Assembly: GCA_029378245.1 (NCBI GenBank)
Contig: JARKIF010000022.1
Coordinates: 372,001 to 436,000 of the forward strand
Direction of reading: 5' to 3'
Origin: Roridomyces roridus
Taxonomy: Eukaryota > Basidiomycota > Agaricomycetes > Agaricales > Mycenaceae
Length of the DNA stretch: 64,000 nucleotides
Each line of letters opens with the position of its first letter. Positions within the stretch are counted from its first letter, which is position 1. A program made the translations under genes and the position numbers. Positions 10,521 to 22,040 of this stretch are shown piece by piece. Under the pieces are notes generated by a model. It saw only the letters and a list, made by a program, of their open reading frames with translations. It did not search any database and was not told the DNA's origin.

Positions 10521-12269
10521 GCAGATCCGATCGGATATTTCTATGTACGCTGTGATACCAAATGTGCAAAACTCCATGAGTGCTGGATGATAGCTCCCGC
10601 TTCCCTGAGAGAAATCTGAAATCGGAGGCCAATGCCGAACATTACCGAACCGTCACTGAACCCTCTGCCCGAGAAGGCCGAAAATGCGACAAAGCCATCA
10701 AACCATCATGATGGCCGAACGTCCTCGCCTCGTACTTCCTCCAGTGAATTTCCAGGAGGGGATCGTGAAAGTCCCAGTGCCCACGGAGACGAGTTCATCT
10801 GCATCTCCAAATCTTGAATCCTCGTCATCAACTGCTCGCAGCACTCAACTCGAATGCCGCATCCTGGAGTTCTGTCTGAGAACCGACTGGCTCCGGGAGG
10901 ATTCAGGACATCCGCCCACGACTACGAGGGGTCTCCAGTGCGCCCGCCGGGGAATCAATCCGTCCCTGTAAATCACCGACATCAACCATCTTTGATTGAA
11001 CTGCGCGCATGTCTTGCCGGAGGACTTTCTTCCGAATTTGGCTGGCTGGCTGGATGTCCTTGGAAGACTTCATCTCGGGACTGCATGATTCGCTGAAGGG
11101 ATTGTTTATTTTCAACGTCACTATGTTCGTGTTCATTGCTTGAGGCCACGATCCGAGTCCCATGTGGCGTCGGGCCAACTCGTGGTACTTATCTAGGTCC
11201 CGCCCGACTTTCAGGTCCCCGCTGCCGCTTAAGAATGTATTCGGTTTCGCTTGTGCCATGCGCATCGCCGAGGAGGACCCCCCGACGACCCGCAAATAGG
11301 CCTGGTACCGGGACCCCTCATTTTTACCCGCACTTTTTTTATTCCCACGCTTTTTGAGCCCAGATATGAACGTTTCTCGCCACTGGCGACATTTTTCAAA
11401 TTTGAACCTCGAAAAAAGTGCCCATTTTTACCCGTATCTGGGTCCCAGGCATACAATCGGGTCGTCGGGGGTCCTCGCCGAGGTGAGAATTCGCCAGTCG
11501 TGGCTGGATTTCACATTCATTCGGTTTTCCCGACATTTCCCCGGGTTTAGTTTCACCAACGCCTCAATACAGTACTGACCCTCCATTTGTATCGCAGTCA
11601 AAGCCCCACTTGGTTTAATTTGCCGCTAGTGTTACTTTTTGAAATTACCAGTGACAAACCAACCAGCCAGCTGCGGCTTGGTGCGTCGATGATCCGTCGG
11701 TTCGGAATGCCGACACTGCCGAAACTTCGCCGATCGTGTTCCATGTTCCTCGATCATTACGGTTAGTACGGAAGGACGGGTGCAAAATGAACACAAGGGG
11801 ATTCAGACCCAGCTTGTGAACCCCCAAAGGATGAGTGAAACTCCATTCATGACAAACTATAGCTATTCATTCATTCGCGATTTTCCGCACGTGGCACTCG
11901 GGTTGAGCTCGGCTATGTACAGTCTAGGGACGGCCCTGGTTCATACCTTAAAAGTCGTTGCCCGGGAATATAAATGCAGTGTGTGACGGTGCACCGCAAG
12001 GACGGTGGATCGTGCCCGGTCGGTCATCCGTGGGAGTCGTTTCTCATCGTGCCAGTGAGGGTTCCAACTGGAATACATAGGAATTCTCATGTTTACTCAC
12101 GTTCCAGCGGCCAACTTGCACATTCTGCCCAAGCGCCGTTCGAGCGCCGTTCGAAAATTTGGAAGAGCTGCACCGTAAAAGCCTCGGGTAGCTAGCGTTC
12201 TCTCCGAAAAATTCAACAACGCGGCGCGGAGTACCAACTATCCACATCGAGTGGGTACCCCGAAGTTTG
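10521..12269. other. Intergenic with a foldback element
   Basis: No gene recognised. The stretch holds the inverted-repeat element at 11268-11490, described separately, and short open frames without motifs. Confidence 0.4.
11268..11490. repeat. Foldback element with about 70-bp arms
   Basis: The left arm contains GAGGACCCCCCGACGACCCG, then CCTGG and GGGACCC, and later GCACTTTTTT. The right arm, read on the other strand, gives GAGGACCCCCGACGACCCG, CCTGGGACCC and GCACTTTTTT in the same order. The arms enclose about 70 nt of AT-rich centre. No target duplication could be fixed because the outermost bases differ. This resembles a non-autonomous DNA transposon or a snapback remnant. No coding capacity. 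Confidence 0.6.
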
Positions 12270-12278
12270 GTATATAAA
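12270..12278 (+). promoter_or_regulatory. TATA box of the S53 protease gene
   Basis: GTATATAAA stands 32-40 nt before the ATG at 12310, a very short leader with the initiator CTCCTCGTCGCA between. Confidence 0.6.
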
Positions 12279-12309
12279 GACTAGGAGTGTCCATCCTCTC
12301 CTCGTCGCA

Positions 12310-14471
12310 ATGGGTCTCCTCCGCGCTCTTCCTTTGTTGCTAATCATACCGCATGCTCTCGCAAGCACCAACATGGTGATGCATGAGAGCGTCGCCAAGG
12401 TCCCTTCTGGGTTCAAGGCGTCGGGTACCCCGTCTCCAAGCCAGGAGCTCAAACTTCTCGTTGCACTCGTTCAGTCAAACATTACTGGACTTGCAAAGGT
12501 CGTCGACGCGGTGTCCACACCTTCCAGTGTTTCTTACGGGAAGTATCTTACCGCTGCAGAGGTCAGTTTCCTTGAGCCGTTTTTGAACTCCCTCTAATGT
12601 TTGGCAGATCGCGGAGTACGTCAAACCCCCCGCCGACTCGCTGTCGAGCGTGATGGATTGGGTGACGCCCAACGTCGCATCCGTCAAGCCTTTCACTCCC
12701 GCCGGCGACGTGCTCCAACTCTCCCTCAGCGTCGAACAAGCCGAAAGCCTCTTCAACACCAAATTCAACGCATACACCAACCCCAACGGCCAGCAGATTT
12801 TCCGGGCGATGAATTACTCCTTGCCCTCCACTCTGCAGCAACAGATCCTTCATGTGCATCCGATTGTTGCGTTTGCGCCGCCGCCCCAGCGCACGGGGAA
12901 GAATACGATGTACAGGCGCAGTCCGGTGTCGATGGAGAAGAGGCAGCTTGCGCCGTGTGAGGATATCGCTGAGCCGGTCAGTCTGGAATGCTCTCTCTGC
13001 CACACTTTATCTCATTCATGCACAGGCGTGTCTGCTTGACTTCTACGGACTGCCGAATCGGACAATTTCTGGGTCTACGACAAACAAAATCGGGGTACAA
13101 GGTTTCAACGATGCAGATGAGCCGGTAAGTTATACCCTTTGGGGTTGGCAGAACACCGAGACTGAATCGTTGCTCTCAAGGAATACGCCAACACTGCGGA
13201 TCTCCAGACATTCCTCAAGCAGTTTAGACCCGACCTCGCGGGAACCACGTTCAGCCTGACGACTTTGAACGGCGCTGTGAACCTGCAGGATAATAGTGGT
13301 GGACTTGAAGGCGCAATCGACATTCAGTACACGGTCGGCGTGGCTGGCGACGTGCCCGTGACATATCTGTTGGATATTGGGGCTGATGCGGCAACGGAGT
13401 ATATGGTCCATGCTCCATTCTTTGTTGAATTATTCCATACTCATAGAGGCAACAGGATACGATCAACTTCCTTCTGACACAAAACGAGCCACCGACTGTC
13501 TTTAGCACCAGCTACGCCAACGAGGAGGTAGCGCTGTCGCAGGCTGTTTCAACGACGGTGTGTAATGGGTATATGCAACTGGCAGCCCTTGGTATTTCGA
13601 TGGTCTTTGCCTCTGGCGATGGCGGCGCCGCCGACAACGAAAGCGGATGTACGACTGTATGTCCCTGTTGACGCCCTGTGTTTTGGCCCACTCACTGAAA
13701 ATTTTCAGTTCGTTCCAATGTTCCCCTCCACCTGCCCCTAGTATGTCTCCACGCACATTTCTCACAATCACTCTATTTATCGTACACTCTCCAAGTGTAA
13801 CCTCCGTCGGAGGCACGTTCTTCCAGCCCCCCACCGCCTTTGTCTCTTCAGCCGGTGGATTCTCCAACTACTTCCCCGCGCCAAGCTATCAGGCCGCGGA
13901 CACTGCCGCTTATTTGAAGTCCATCGGTACTACGAACCAAGGTTTCTATAACCCCAACGGACGTGGGTTCCCCGATGTTGCGTCCGAGTGGGAGGTTTTT
14001 ATCGTCAATGGTGAGTGAGTGCGCGGCAGGCTCGGATTTCATTGCTCATAATCCTGCCTTTCGACTATTTAGCCTCCACAGTACGTGACTTTTTCGAGCT
14101 TCTTTGTTGGCTCATTCACTTGGGAATTCAATACAGGTTACCAGTGTAGGCGGGACGAGTTGCGCAACACCCATCTTCGCGAGTTTCATTGCACTGGTAA
14201 ACGACCGGCTCATCGCTGCGGGAAAACCCGTCCTTGGGTTCCTCAACCCGCTGCTGTATAGTACGGGTAAGGGTGGGTTGGACGACGTTACGGTTGGTGA
14301 GAGCTCCGGTTGCTCGAGCCATACAGGAGGGTGCGTGTTTATATTATGTTCTGCGGATCACCAAGTTCTGATGCTGTATTCAGCGGCTGGACTGCGGCAA
14401 CCGGATGGGACCCCATCAGCGGGTTGGGAACGCCAGACTTCCCGGGGATGTTGTTAGCTTTGGGAATTTGA
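12310..14471 (+). CDS. Secreted S53 peptidase (sedolisin/tripeptidyl peptidase), 563 aa
   Basis: Ten exons (12310-12561, 12608-12976, 13026-13124, 13181-13405, 13447-13656, 13709-13740, 13796-14010, 14073-14080, 14137-14330, 14384-14471) join in frame to 563 residues. Residues 1-18 are a signal peptide, followed by a pro-kumamolisin propeptide to about residue 200. The S53 catalytic set is complete: Glu283 and Asp287 (GGLEGAIDIQY), the oxyanion Asp373 (SGDGGA) and Ser478 (GGTSCATP). A calcium-site region, GWDPISGLGTPDF, closes the protein. S53 enzymes are acid serine proteases that clip tripeptides from N-termini outside the cell. Exon 8 has only 8 nt. The donor of the intron at 13406 is GTCCAT, weak. 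Length and domain order are normal for the family, so the gene is probably active. Confidence 0.9.
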
Positions 14472-15093
14472 GTGTTCTCGGCTGACCAGTAGTTGAAAAC
14501 ACTAGTACCTGGTTTGTTAGCATTTTGAAGCCGAGTGTGCCATGTTTGATCATCATGTCATGCACGCTCATTCGACAGCCACAAACTGGATTCCAGCGAC
14601 TGCAACTCTGTCGGGGAAACTCATCATTGAACAACTCGGACATTGCCCAAATTGGACGTGAATTCAACCTCCTCTAGATCGAAAGCATGTAAATCCCTGT
14701 TTTGTCCCGCCCGATATAGCATCATTTTATTTTTAACTTGGCCTGCTACCGTACTGAATCATGCATAGCTCTCACAACAGAGTCGACTTATTGAGCAACA
14801 AGATGATTCCGGGTGTTTTTGAGTGCGGATTGGGAACAAGAATATTTTTTTGGCAACGAGACATGAGGTGATAGTAGCGGCTATAGATGCTTGTCCCGAT
14901 GCATTTGGGTCGGCACAACGAGAAAACACACCTGGGGCCGGGCGTGGGTTGCTTCTTAGGTGCTGAAACTCCATAAATACCGTTCAAGTCGATGGTCCTC
15001 CCCTCAGCTCTTCATCCTCCAAACAGGTTCGCTTCCTTCCTTCACTTGTTTTCGCTCACAAACAAGCTCTCTTCTCAGAAGCTGTCACCGCAG
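14472..15093. other. Intergenic region, no gene
   Basis: Contains the promoter of the next gene: CCATAAATACC near 14973 is a plausible TATA box about 120 nt before the start codon. Nothing else recognised. Confidence 0.45.
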
Positions 15094-15538
15094 ATGCAAT
15101 TTAACCTCGCCCTCATCACCAGTGCCATCCTTGTGGCTGTCTCGCCCGTCCACGGGACCAACTTCGTCTGGTATTGTAGAATGAACCAAGCTTGACCTAC
15201 AACTAACTACCTATGCTCCACACAGGTTCTCAGGTGCAGGCTGCACCGGGACCGTCGTCTCCACCCAGGACAATGTTGTTGCAGGCGACTGTACCGGCCT
15301 CCCCAACGACGCGACGGCCAAGTCCATCAGTTATTCGGGCGTTCCCGGCGTGGCGGAATTTTTCCAGTCCGGCGGAGGACACGATCAGTGCAGCGGTGGA
15401 CAGTTCCTCACCGTAGGGTCTGGATCCGGGTGCGCGAATGGTCCTTCTGGGTATGTTGTTTCTTGTTACACCGAGATGCCTGGAGATTTGAATGGACTTG
15501 ATTATAGGTTCAACATTCAGAGCTACATCTATGCTTGA
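15094..15538 (+). CDS. Small secreted cysteine-containing protein, 110 aa
   Basis: Three exons (15094-15170, 15226-15450, 15508-15538) join in frame to 110 residues. The N-terminus MQFNLALITSAILVAVSPVHG is a clear signal peptide. The mature part of about 89 residues has four cysteines (GCTG, DCTG, QCSG, GCAN), many Gly/Ser/Thr residues and a short hydrophobic end (FNIQSYIYA). Four cysteines could form two disulphides. I do not recognise a family; it fits the loose class of fungal small secreted proteins. It lies downstream of the S53 protease in the same direction, but with its own promoter. Confidence 0.7.
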
Positions 15539-16542
15539 GGCGGGGAGTAATGTGCTGTTCAAATGTAAATAGTCTTCAATATCAATGGGCTATATGATTC
15601 TGTCCATATCCCACCGGCTCGCCGCAGAGACGCATGTGAAGGTTAGTACTCTGTTGAAGAAATCAACTGCGGCCCGCGAGCCATGACCACCTCGGCTCCG
15701 TTCGATTCGGACGACGGTATATACGCTCGCGGACCAACCATTTTTTTTTCGCTCGCCACACTGGAATTTTGGTCGACCGATATCAAATGGGAGTGTTTCG
15801 AGTTTGAGCTTGATCCAATCTTCGATGCCGGTGTGCCGTGTTGTCGTGCATCATTCGATCACGGATTCCATCATGTTGGTCAAGATCACGGATTGTGCCG
15901 AATCCCGACAATGCTCTTTCGGCGCCCGGCGCAACAATTCAGGGACGTGATTGGACATACCGGCGGAACACTGTACTAGTGCCCAGCCCCACCAAATCGA
16001 CGCTAATGACTTACAATCATCTCCCCCAGAAAATAAATACCCAGGCCCGAGTGCCGACGTCCGGACCCCTGTCGGTGTTCTGGTGTTCCGATGTGAACCT
16101 ATATCTTCGAAAGCTCCTACATCTGTGCATATTCCCAGTATAGCTATCGTGCCGAACCCGGAGTAAGCAGGACATCATTCCGACACCAGACGGGGAAGAG
16201 ACGGGCAACTTGAGAGTTTTCCTTCGGCGGTCGGACAATAATTTCGCCCAAAATAAGCACAGTGGTTTACCATGTGGGGTAGTGCTCCGATCACGAGGGT
16301 TCAGCGAAAGAATGGATGTCTCACCGGAGAACTGGACACTGGAACGAGTCTCACCGTTTGCTCACCGTTTCCGATCAGTGACAGCGACAGGACGAACGTG
16401 ATTGGCGCAGCAGCCCGCGGGTCTCGGCAACCACGCCCTTCGGGGCATCACGATCGTCATCCTCCCCGCCGACTGGATCGATCCGCGAACTTCGGCTGCG
16501 GGTGCGAGTGCTCGGGGCGTCATCGATTCGCAGCGCGGCTTG
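15539..16542. other. Intergenic, no gene recognised
   Basis: One open frame of about 100 codons (15683-15979) starts with ATG but has no motif, no splice support and unremarkable composition. Nothing else is visible. Confidence 0.4.
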
Positions 16543-17705
16543 ATGTTCCCTTCGTGCTTTCCACGAAAGCAGTCGGGCAACTTCGATTCACCGAGTATTG
16601 TACCCACTCCCCCGGCAGCCTCCGTTTCATCATCGTCCCAAAATTCCACGACAAAGGCCAGTGGAAAGCGGAAGACTTCAGCGAACCCTTCGACGCCGAC
16701 GGACTATGACACCAAGCGTCGTCGTACGTCTGATCAAACAAAGATGGACTTTGTGGGACATTCGGTACGTCCCCCGTGTTCGCATAAATATGCTGTTACA
16801 CTTTCTTACGCTGCTTGCAGACAGCCAGCATGCCGAACGTCCTTGATGCAAGTTCCGAGATCACGAGCAAGGTTCCGGTGCCGACTTCGAATGACCAGAT
16901 GGATGTGGATGCAGTACGCACGGCCTGTGCTCTGATAATGCGCTGTTCCTGACACAATGAGCAGATGAGCATGAGCAGCGAGAGCAACGGAGTCACTGGT
17001 GATGTCCACTGCACGGACGACGTTGGACCGACGGCTGAAATGCAAGTCGACAAGATCCTGCCCGCCGGAACCCTGTCCGCTAAACAGAAGGGCAAAGGCA
17101 AAGAAAAGAAATCCGTCGCACAGAAAATGACACCAAAACCAAAATCAAAATCAAAAGTCAAAGGCAAGAGTCCTTTGGGTCCAGATTACGAGCCTCCTGT
17201 CGGGAAGAGAACCTCGTCCTCCACCTCTTCTTCGGGTAGAGGTCTACCACTGGCTTCGGATGTACAAACCGCTGCGGGGGCGCCTCGAATCATCGGCTCG
17301 CATCTTCTCATGTCGTTTGCCTTGGGTCCGAAGCGGGCTTTTGGAAAGAGGGACGAGATGCAGGGTGATGTTGAGGCGTTGACCATGTGGTTTAAAGCCG
17401 GGGAACGGGCGGGGTTGGAGGATTTTTTGTGGTACGTTGAGGAGGTGCTCAGGCGGGCTGTTGATGGATCGGGATTGGGATTGCGGATGGGTGGAGAGGA
17501 CAGGGAGGAGGAAGGTGAATCAGAGTTGGGGCTTGTGCTCGAGCGCGTTTCGGACCTCCCCAGGGCGTTTGGGGAGGGGACGGTTGGGGAGGATGGGAAT
17601 GCTGTGCGTGTGTTTTTGGCTGGGCTGGGTGGTGGATCCGAAATGGGTGGGAGGTTTGCGGGGTATATACGCAGGGTGCTAGAGAAGGTACGGGAGGGAT
17701 TGTAA
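16543..17705 (+). CDS. Hypothetical nuclear protein, 351 aa
   Basis: Exons 16543-16764, 16821-16913 and 16965-17705 join in frame. ATG 16543 was chosen as the first Met after an in-frame TGA at about 16399. Residues 20-75 are rich in Ser/Thr/Pro with a bipartite basic signal (KRKTS and KRRR). A lysine-rich patch around residues 145-165 (KQKGKGKEKK) is a second likely nuclear signal. The C-terminal 160 residues look folded: IIGSHLLMSFALGPKRAFGKRDEM, a conserved-looking WF-AGERAGLEDFLWYVEEVLRRA helix pair, and GYIRRVLEKVREGL at the end. I do not recognise the domain. The 3' end lies about 90 nt from the end of the convergent gene at 17794. Confidence 0.65.
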
Positions 17706-17793
17706 TGCAGGATGACTATACGAACGATAGGTCCGTTTGCATTCGAGAAGATACTTACTGAAATCCGAGGGTCTCTCTATTCTAATCCGCTTG

Positions 17794-18577
17794 TCATTGT
17801 GAATGAACTGCAGGGCTGTACGAGTAATGCAACTCGCCACCCTCCTCCGATTCCATACCTGCCATCCCCGTCATCTTGTAACGCTGCACGACAGCACCAG
17901 CCAATAAAGCCAAGACCAACGCAGCTAGAATCAGCCCACGGAATCGATCGAGCGAGGTGACAATGCCGGCCGCAAACGAGGATGCGGCGGTGGTATGCGG
18001 GCGGCGGCGGTATCTTGGCTTGGGCGGGATGATGAGAGCGTCGGCGGGGAGGACGCAGAGCGCGGTGCATGCTGGGCAATTGGGCGATGCTGCGGGGCCT
18101 TTGATCCACTTTCGCAAAGTATCGGCCATGAGATTGAGGATTTGTCTGGATGTAAGGACGCACGTCTCGGATGTGTTCTCGACAGAAGATGGCATCGCAG
18201 CATTGCGCATGCACAGGATCGGTGGCAGGCTCATCGCTGTGTGATACCATCCAGTTATTCAGACTGCGAGAGGTGAAGAGGACGGACGACGCACCAAATT
18301 CTGCAATCGTTCTTATCCGCACGTCTCGCGCGCCTAGCAAGATTAAACTGTCCCTGCGCGTCGTAAGCACCAGATAGTTCTTTCTCTGCAGCTTGGTCGT
18401 CGGCACGCCAATCGCGTTCTCGAGCGGGAGCGGCAGGCGTAAGCTCTGCGTGCGGCGTCATCGCGCCGAGGTTGAGCGGTTCCGCGGCATTTGCTGGTTG
18501 GGAATGTCAGAGGCGCCGGCGATTCTCCGGGGAGGATTCTCACTTTGAGGCTGTTCTGTGGTGGAGGGAGTGGACAT
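17794..18577 (-). CDS. Membrane-anchored RING-type zinc-finger protein, 206 aa
   Basis: Four exons (18577-18544, 18493-18295, 18236-18164, 18108-17794) join in frame. The RING-like finger is assembled across three exons at about residues 73-125: CRIC, then QCCDAIFCREHI, and CPACTALC, giving the C-x2-C ... C ... C-x2-H ... C-x2-C ligand set of a RING E3 ligase. A single hydrophobic helix (LILAALVLALLAGAVV) near the C-terminus is followed by about 30 residues, so a tail-anchored protein with the finger in the cytosol is likely. The probable role is ubiquitin transfer at an organelle membrane; the target is unknown. The assembly of the finger only after splicing supports the exon model. Confidence 0.7.
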
Positions 18578-19532
18578 GATGGTGGTAGGGAGTGGTATTG
18601 CGGTCGCCGGTCGGGCCTTGAAGTGGTGGGCGGCGGTTTGGAAAATGACGTGCGGCCATCAATGACATCACAGGAACCGTGATCTCTGCGGATCTATCCG
18701 AACGGGTGATCAAATCACAAATCAGAAACCGCTACTCGTGACCCCCGCAAAAAAGGCAACGCAATGGCCCCAACGGTGACCCTGACCGTTGCTTCAAGTT
18801 TTGGCTACAGTGACGTACAGTCTGAATGTGGAGGACTTGCGAACGACGTAAAAATCTGGGGTTGATCTGTCATGTGTTCACGGCAGCGCCCCGAGTTGAC
18901 GGAAGCAGGCCATATCTCACCCTGAGTCTTGGATATGGGCAAACTCCTTGATATCGATTCCGGCTGTCTAGTGGGCGATCGTCGCTCAAGTCTATATCCC
19001 AGCTATGCTAGACGTATGTAGGCGTATCCGAGAAGTTGAATCAGCGGATGATCCGCAATCATTCTGGTTCGTGGACTGCATCATGGAGAGTGGGTGGCCG
19101 ATTATCAGATTGCCATTCCGCGCGTGGTGCCATCAGGGATCCATAGCAAAAATCCCTCAATCAGCGCGCGCCGTCGGGGATCCCGTCGCCGTTGGACGTT
19201 GGATTTCGGTGGTTCAATATTGGTTCAATATGATTTGGGATGACGACGGATTACGGGAACAGCCTTGATAACGGGCGGGTATGGGCGCTCTGGATTGGCC
19301 CGCCCTCCTTTCATGACACACTGTGCCGGTGAAATTTCAATACCGCCCCGCAGTCCAGGGTAAATCTGCCCGTTGTGAGTCAGTGATGGACGTGGCATCA
19401 GCATTAGTATCCAACTCTCAGGCTAGGACTTGTCTATAAAGGGCCGATAGAATACAAGCAACTCATCAGCCTCTCCACCTTCTTTCCCTCTTCCCTCCCG
19501 CCCTCGACTCACTCACTCTCACACTACAAATA
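18578..19532. other. Intergenic with the promoter of the CipC-like gene
   Basis: No gene recognised; one 87-codon frame at 19005-19268 has no motif. TCTATAAAGG near 19434 is a good TATA box about 95 nt before the next start codon, followed by a CT-rich leader typical of strongly expressed fungal genes. Confidence 0.5.
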
Positions 19533-20030
19533 ATGGGATTCTTCAGCCACGACTCCGAGCAAGCCGACGCCTACACCCAGGCGAGTCCTCCCTCTCACCC
19601 CATAGACATCAACGACGCCACGATCGGCTAACACTTCTCTTCCAGCTCCAAGAGAACCCCCACCACAAAGCTGAGATCTCACACGAGCTGCTCTCAGGCG
19701 CCGCCGCCTTCTTCGCCGCCCGTGAGCTCGAAAAGCACCAAGCCGCCAGCGGCAAGCCTGTCTCGCACGCCGAGACCAAGGCGCTCCTGTGCGTTGTCGT
19801 CCCTGGACTCTTTCTTGTCTCTATGAATGCTGATTGGATGTCGACAGGGCGGGCTTTGCAGGTGCTTTCATCGACCGGGAGGTAGAGACACGCGGGCTTG
19901 ACTTTATTGACAAGCAGAAGGCGAAGAAGGCTGGTGAGTGCTCTCCTGACTTGACAGAGATATTTCCCGTCTGATCTCGAGCTTAGCGCACGATACTGCC
20001 GCGGAGGAAGTCATCGTGGAGCAATACTGA
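19533..20030 (+). CDS. CipC-like stress protein, 106 aa
   Basis: Four exons (19533-19580, 19646-19788, 19848-19933, 19987-20030) give 106 residues. The protein begins MGFFSHDSEQADAY and carries HKAEISHELLSGAAAFFAA, then KPVSHAETKALLAGFAGAFIDREVETRGLDFIDK. This is the whole of the small fungal CipC family (DUF3759), first noticed as induced by the antibiotic concanamycin in Aspergillus and often abundant in hyphae. Its biochemical role is not known. The first intron starts with GC (GCGAGT) instead of GT; using the GT five bases further would destroy the match to the family. The TATA box and CT-rich leader suggest strong expression. Confidence 0.85.
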
Positions 20031-20175
20031 TTGAATAAACTGGAATTGTATGCTAGCTATCATGAATGGACGTTAAAGTTATAACTAGAGGTGCTTCGGG
20101 TCTTTCGTGCTTCCGGTGGACAGCCCAACATGCTTTGGAGTAAGGGTCAAAAAAAGGTAGTGAAATCAAAGATAA

Positions 20176-20268
20176 TTCCCGCTAGCCGATTTGAACGACT
20201 GACCTCGTCATGACCCGCGAAGTGAGCGTCATACTAGTGACGGGCTCTACCAACTGAGCTAAGAGGGA
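20176..20268 (-). tRNA. tRNA-Thr (AGT) with a 20-nt intron
   Basis: The cloverleaf folds by eye: acceptor TCCCTCT with AGCGGGA (one mismatch), D arm GCTC-GAGC, anticodon stem CGTCA-TGACG, variable loop AGGTC, T arm AGTCG-TTCAAAT-CGGCT and discriminator A. The anticodon AGT is at 20235-20233. A 20-nt intron (20231-20212) follows the base 3' of the anticodon, the canonical position for eukaryotic tRNA introns; removing it leaves 73 nt and a seven-base loop CTAGTAA. Without the intron the loop would have only six bases. The single mismatch in the acceptor stem is compatible with function. Confidence 0.85.
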
Positions 20269-20906
20269 TTAGGGGTCAGCGATTCCTCGGGTTCTCATCG
20301 AGCGGATCCTTCCCTGGCCTTTGGGACCCACTCACAGGCTAGTTGGATTCTCGTTGGCGGTCGCCGATGGAATTCGGGTCAGTTTGTGACTGGCATTCGC
20401 GAGTATGGCTTCAATTTTACCAATGCCAATACCCGCACGACGCTGATCGGTTGTGCCAAACCACCCTCGTCCCAGAAGGATCCAGTCCCGAGGCAGCCAC
20501 CGATCCCTCTTCCTGCTGACCTGATTTGAATTTAGCTTAATAGTTGAAACTCATGGCACCGAATCAAATCTGAACACGGGTCCAATATGACCGCATCGCT
20601 TGTTATTTGAATTTGACTGTGGCAGTGGATGCGCCACCCCGCCGAGCCGAGTGTTTCAGGCATTCATCTCGAAGGTCATGATGATGTCTGTTGTGTATAT
20701 CAGATTTTCTTGTGTATTTTGGAAATCTGTGTATATTACTTACTATTCTTGAAATCCATTTTTGTGACTCGGACTCCGCCCGATCATAAGTACAGACACA
20801 CTGCTCGATTCAACTACCTTGTCATCTGTCAAATGGCTTGGACTCCGCCATCAAGATCACTTGATATCATCATTTGGACTCGGTTCATTCGTCGAACCAC
20901 GGCCAC

Positions 20907-21640
20907 TGTAGTTATTACATTAGTATAGAACCAGCTGTACGCCCAGAGTTCAGAATGCTATTGGAGTCTCCCGGAACATTCTAGAACATCTGGCTTTTCT
21001 TTCGGTCTCACTGTCTTTACACGAATGTTCTAGCACATTCCATGAGTCCAGGAATCTTCCAGTACACTACAGGAATATTCCCATCAACTCTGGAATGTTC
21101 TAGCAAGATCTGTAGTAGGTACTATATAATGAGAGCCATCTCTCATGTGACGAACAACACACTTACTTTCATACCACTACGTAGAACGTCTACTCGGAGA
21201 CTACTCCCACTTTCCTCGCTAGAAGCGGCTTAGCTGTATAGCCAAGAGCCTATTCGACCTGCATCCTAGCTGCGTGCCTAAAGGAACAGTGCCCTGGGTC
21301 TGAAGCTTCCGCGCTTCGAGGTCAGGGTCAGGATAAGTGATCGCAGACATCTCGTCTTTGTGTGATTGAAGTTGAGTCACTCGCATTGAGGGTTTCCTGA
21401 ACCTAAATTCTGAGATTTCAAGTCTACAACGACTTGAACGACCGACTATAATTCCGCTTTCGTCTCATAACTCGCTCCGTCGTCTCTACGACTTACGCCA
21501 ACTCCCCAAGCTACACATTTAATTATATTCGACATCAGCTTACGACAGCTGACATACGCCCGCAGAAAGCAGAATCATAACAATGTCGCTGACAAAATCC
21601 CAGAACATTCAACTCGTGGAACTGTTGATCGACAACGCCC
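20907..21640 (+). repeat. Possible LTR and leader of a retrotransposon
   Basis: Starts with TGTAGTTATTACATTAG, holds a cluster of heat-shock-element-like motifs (20973-21105) and a TATA box (TATATAAT, 21123-21130), followed by GAGAGCCATCTCTC and a long leader without open frames up to ATG 21582 (MSLTKSQNIQLVELL, closed after 22 codons). The order resembles the U3-R-U5 and leader of fungal LTR elements truncated inside gag. No second LTR or target duplication was found in the window, so the assignment is tentative. Confidence 0.35.
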
Positions 21641-22040
21641 AGGAGGGGTAATGAACCGCACCGCTCGCGGTTTAGAGGGGGCGAGCGCTGAGTTGCTTCA
21701 CATTTGATCAGTGGATCCTGTCTTCTCTCTTCTCCCTGGTCCGTTCCTCCAATGAATGTGGGCAGGAATCGTCGATGCCGTGCAAGTACAGCGATGTGAT
21801 CTTCGATATTCCCCTGTGATTTCTATAGCGACCAAATGAACAGGAATGATGTACATCCTCATCAGCAACCACCGCCATTCTGCCCGACTATTTATACTCT
21901 CTGCCAGTCCTTTCACTTCTTCATTCTCTTCCAACTCCTTTCTTCTTCTTCGTGTTCTTTGAGCAGAGTGAGTATCGCGGTCGGGAGAAGGGAATCTTCA
22001 CTGAACACTATCAAAGGCTCTCTTTTTCTTCTTTGCAACG
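21641..22040. other. Upstream region of the cupredoxin gene
   Basis: No gene recognised. CTATTTATACTC near 21889 may serve as a TATA box about 150 nt before the start codon. Confidence 0.4.

Noticed and set aside
10903..11295. 130-codon minus-strand frame as a gene
   Set aside because: No motif, no splice sites, and it overlaps the foldback element.
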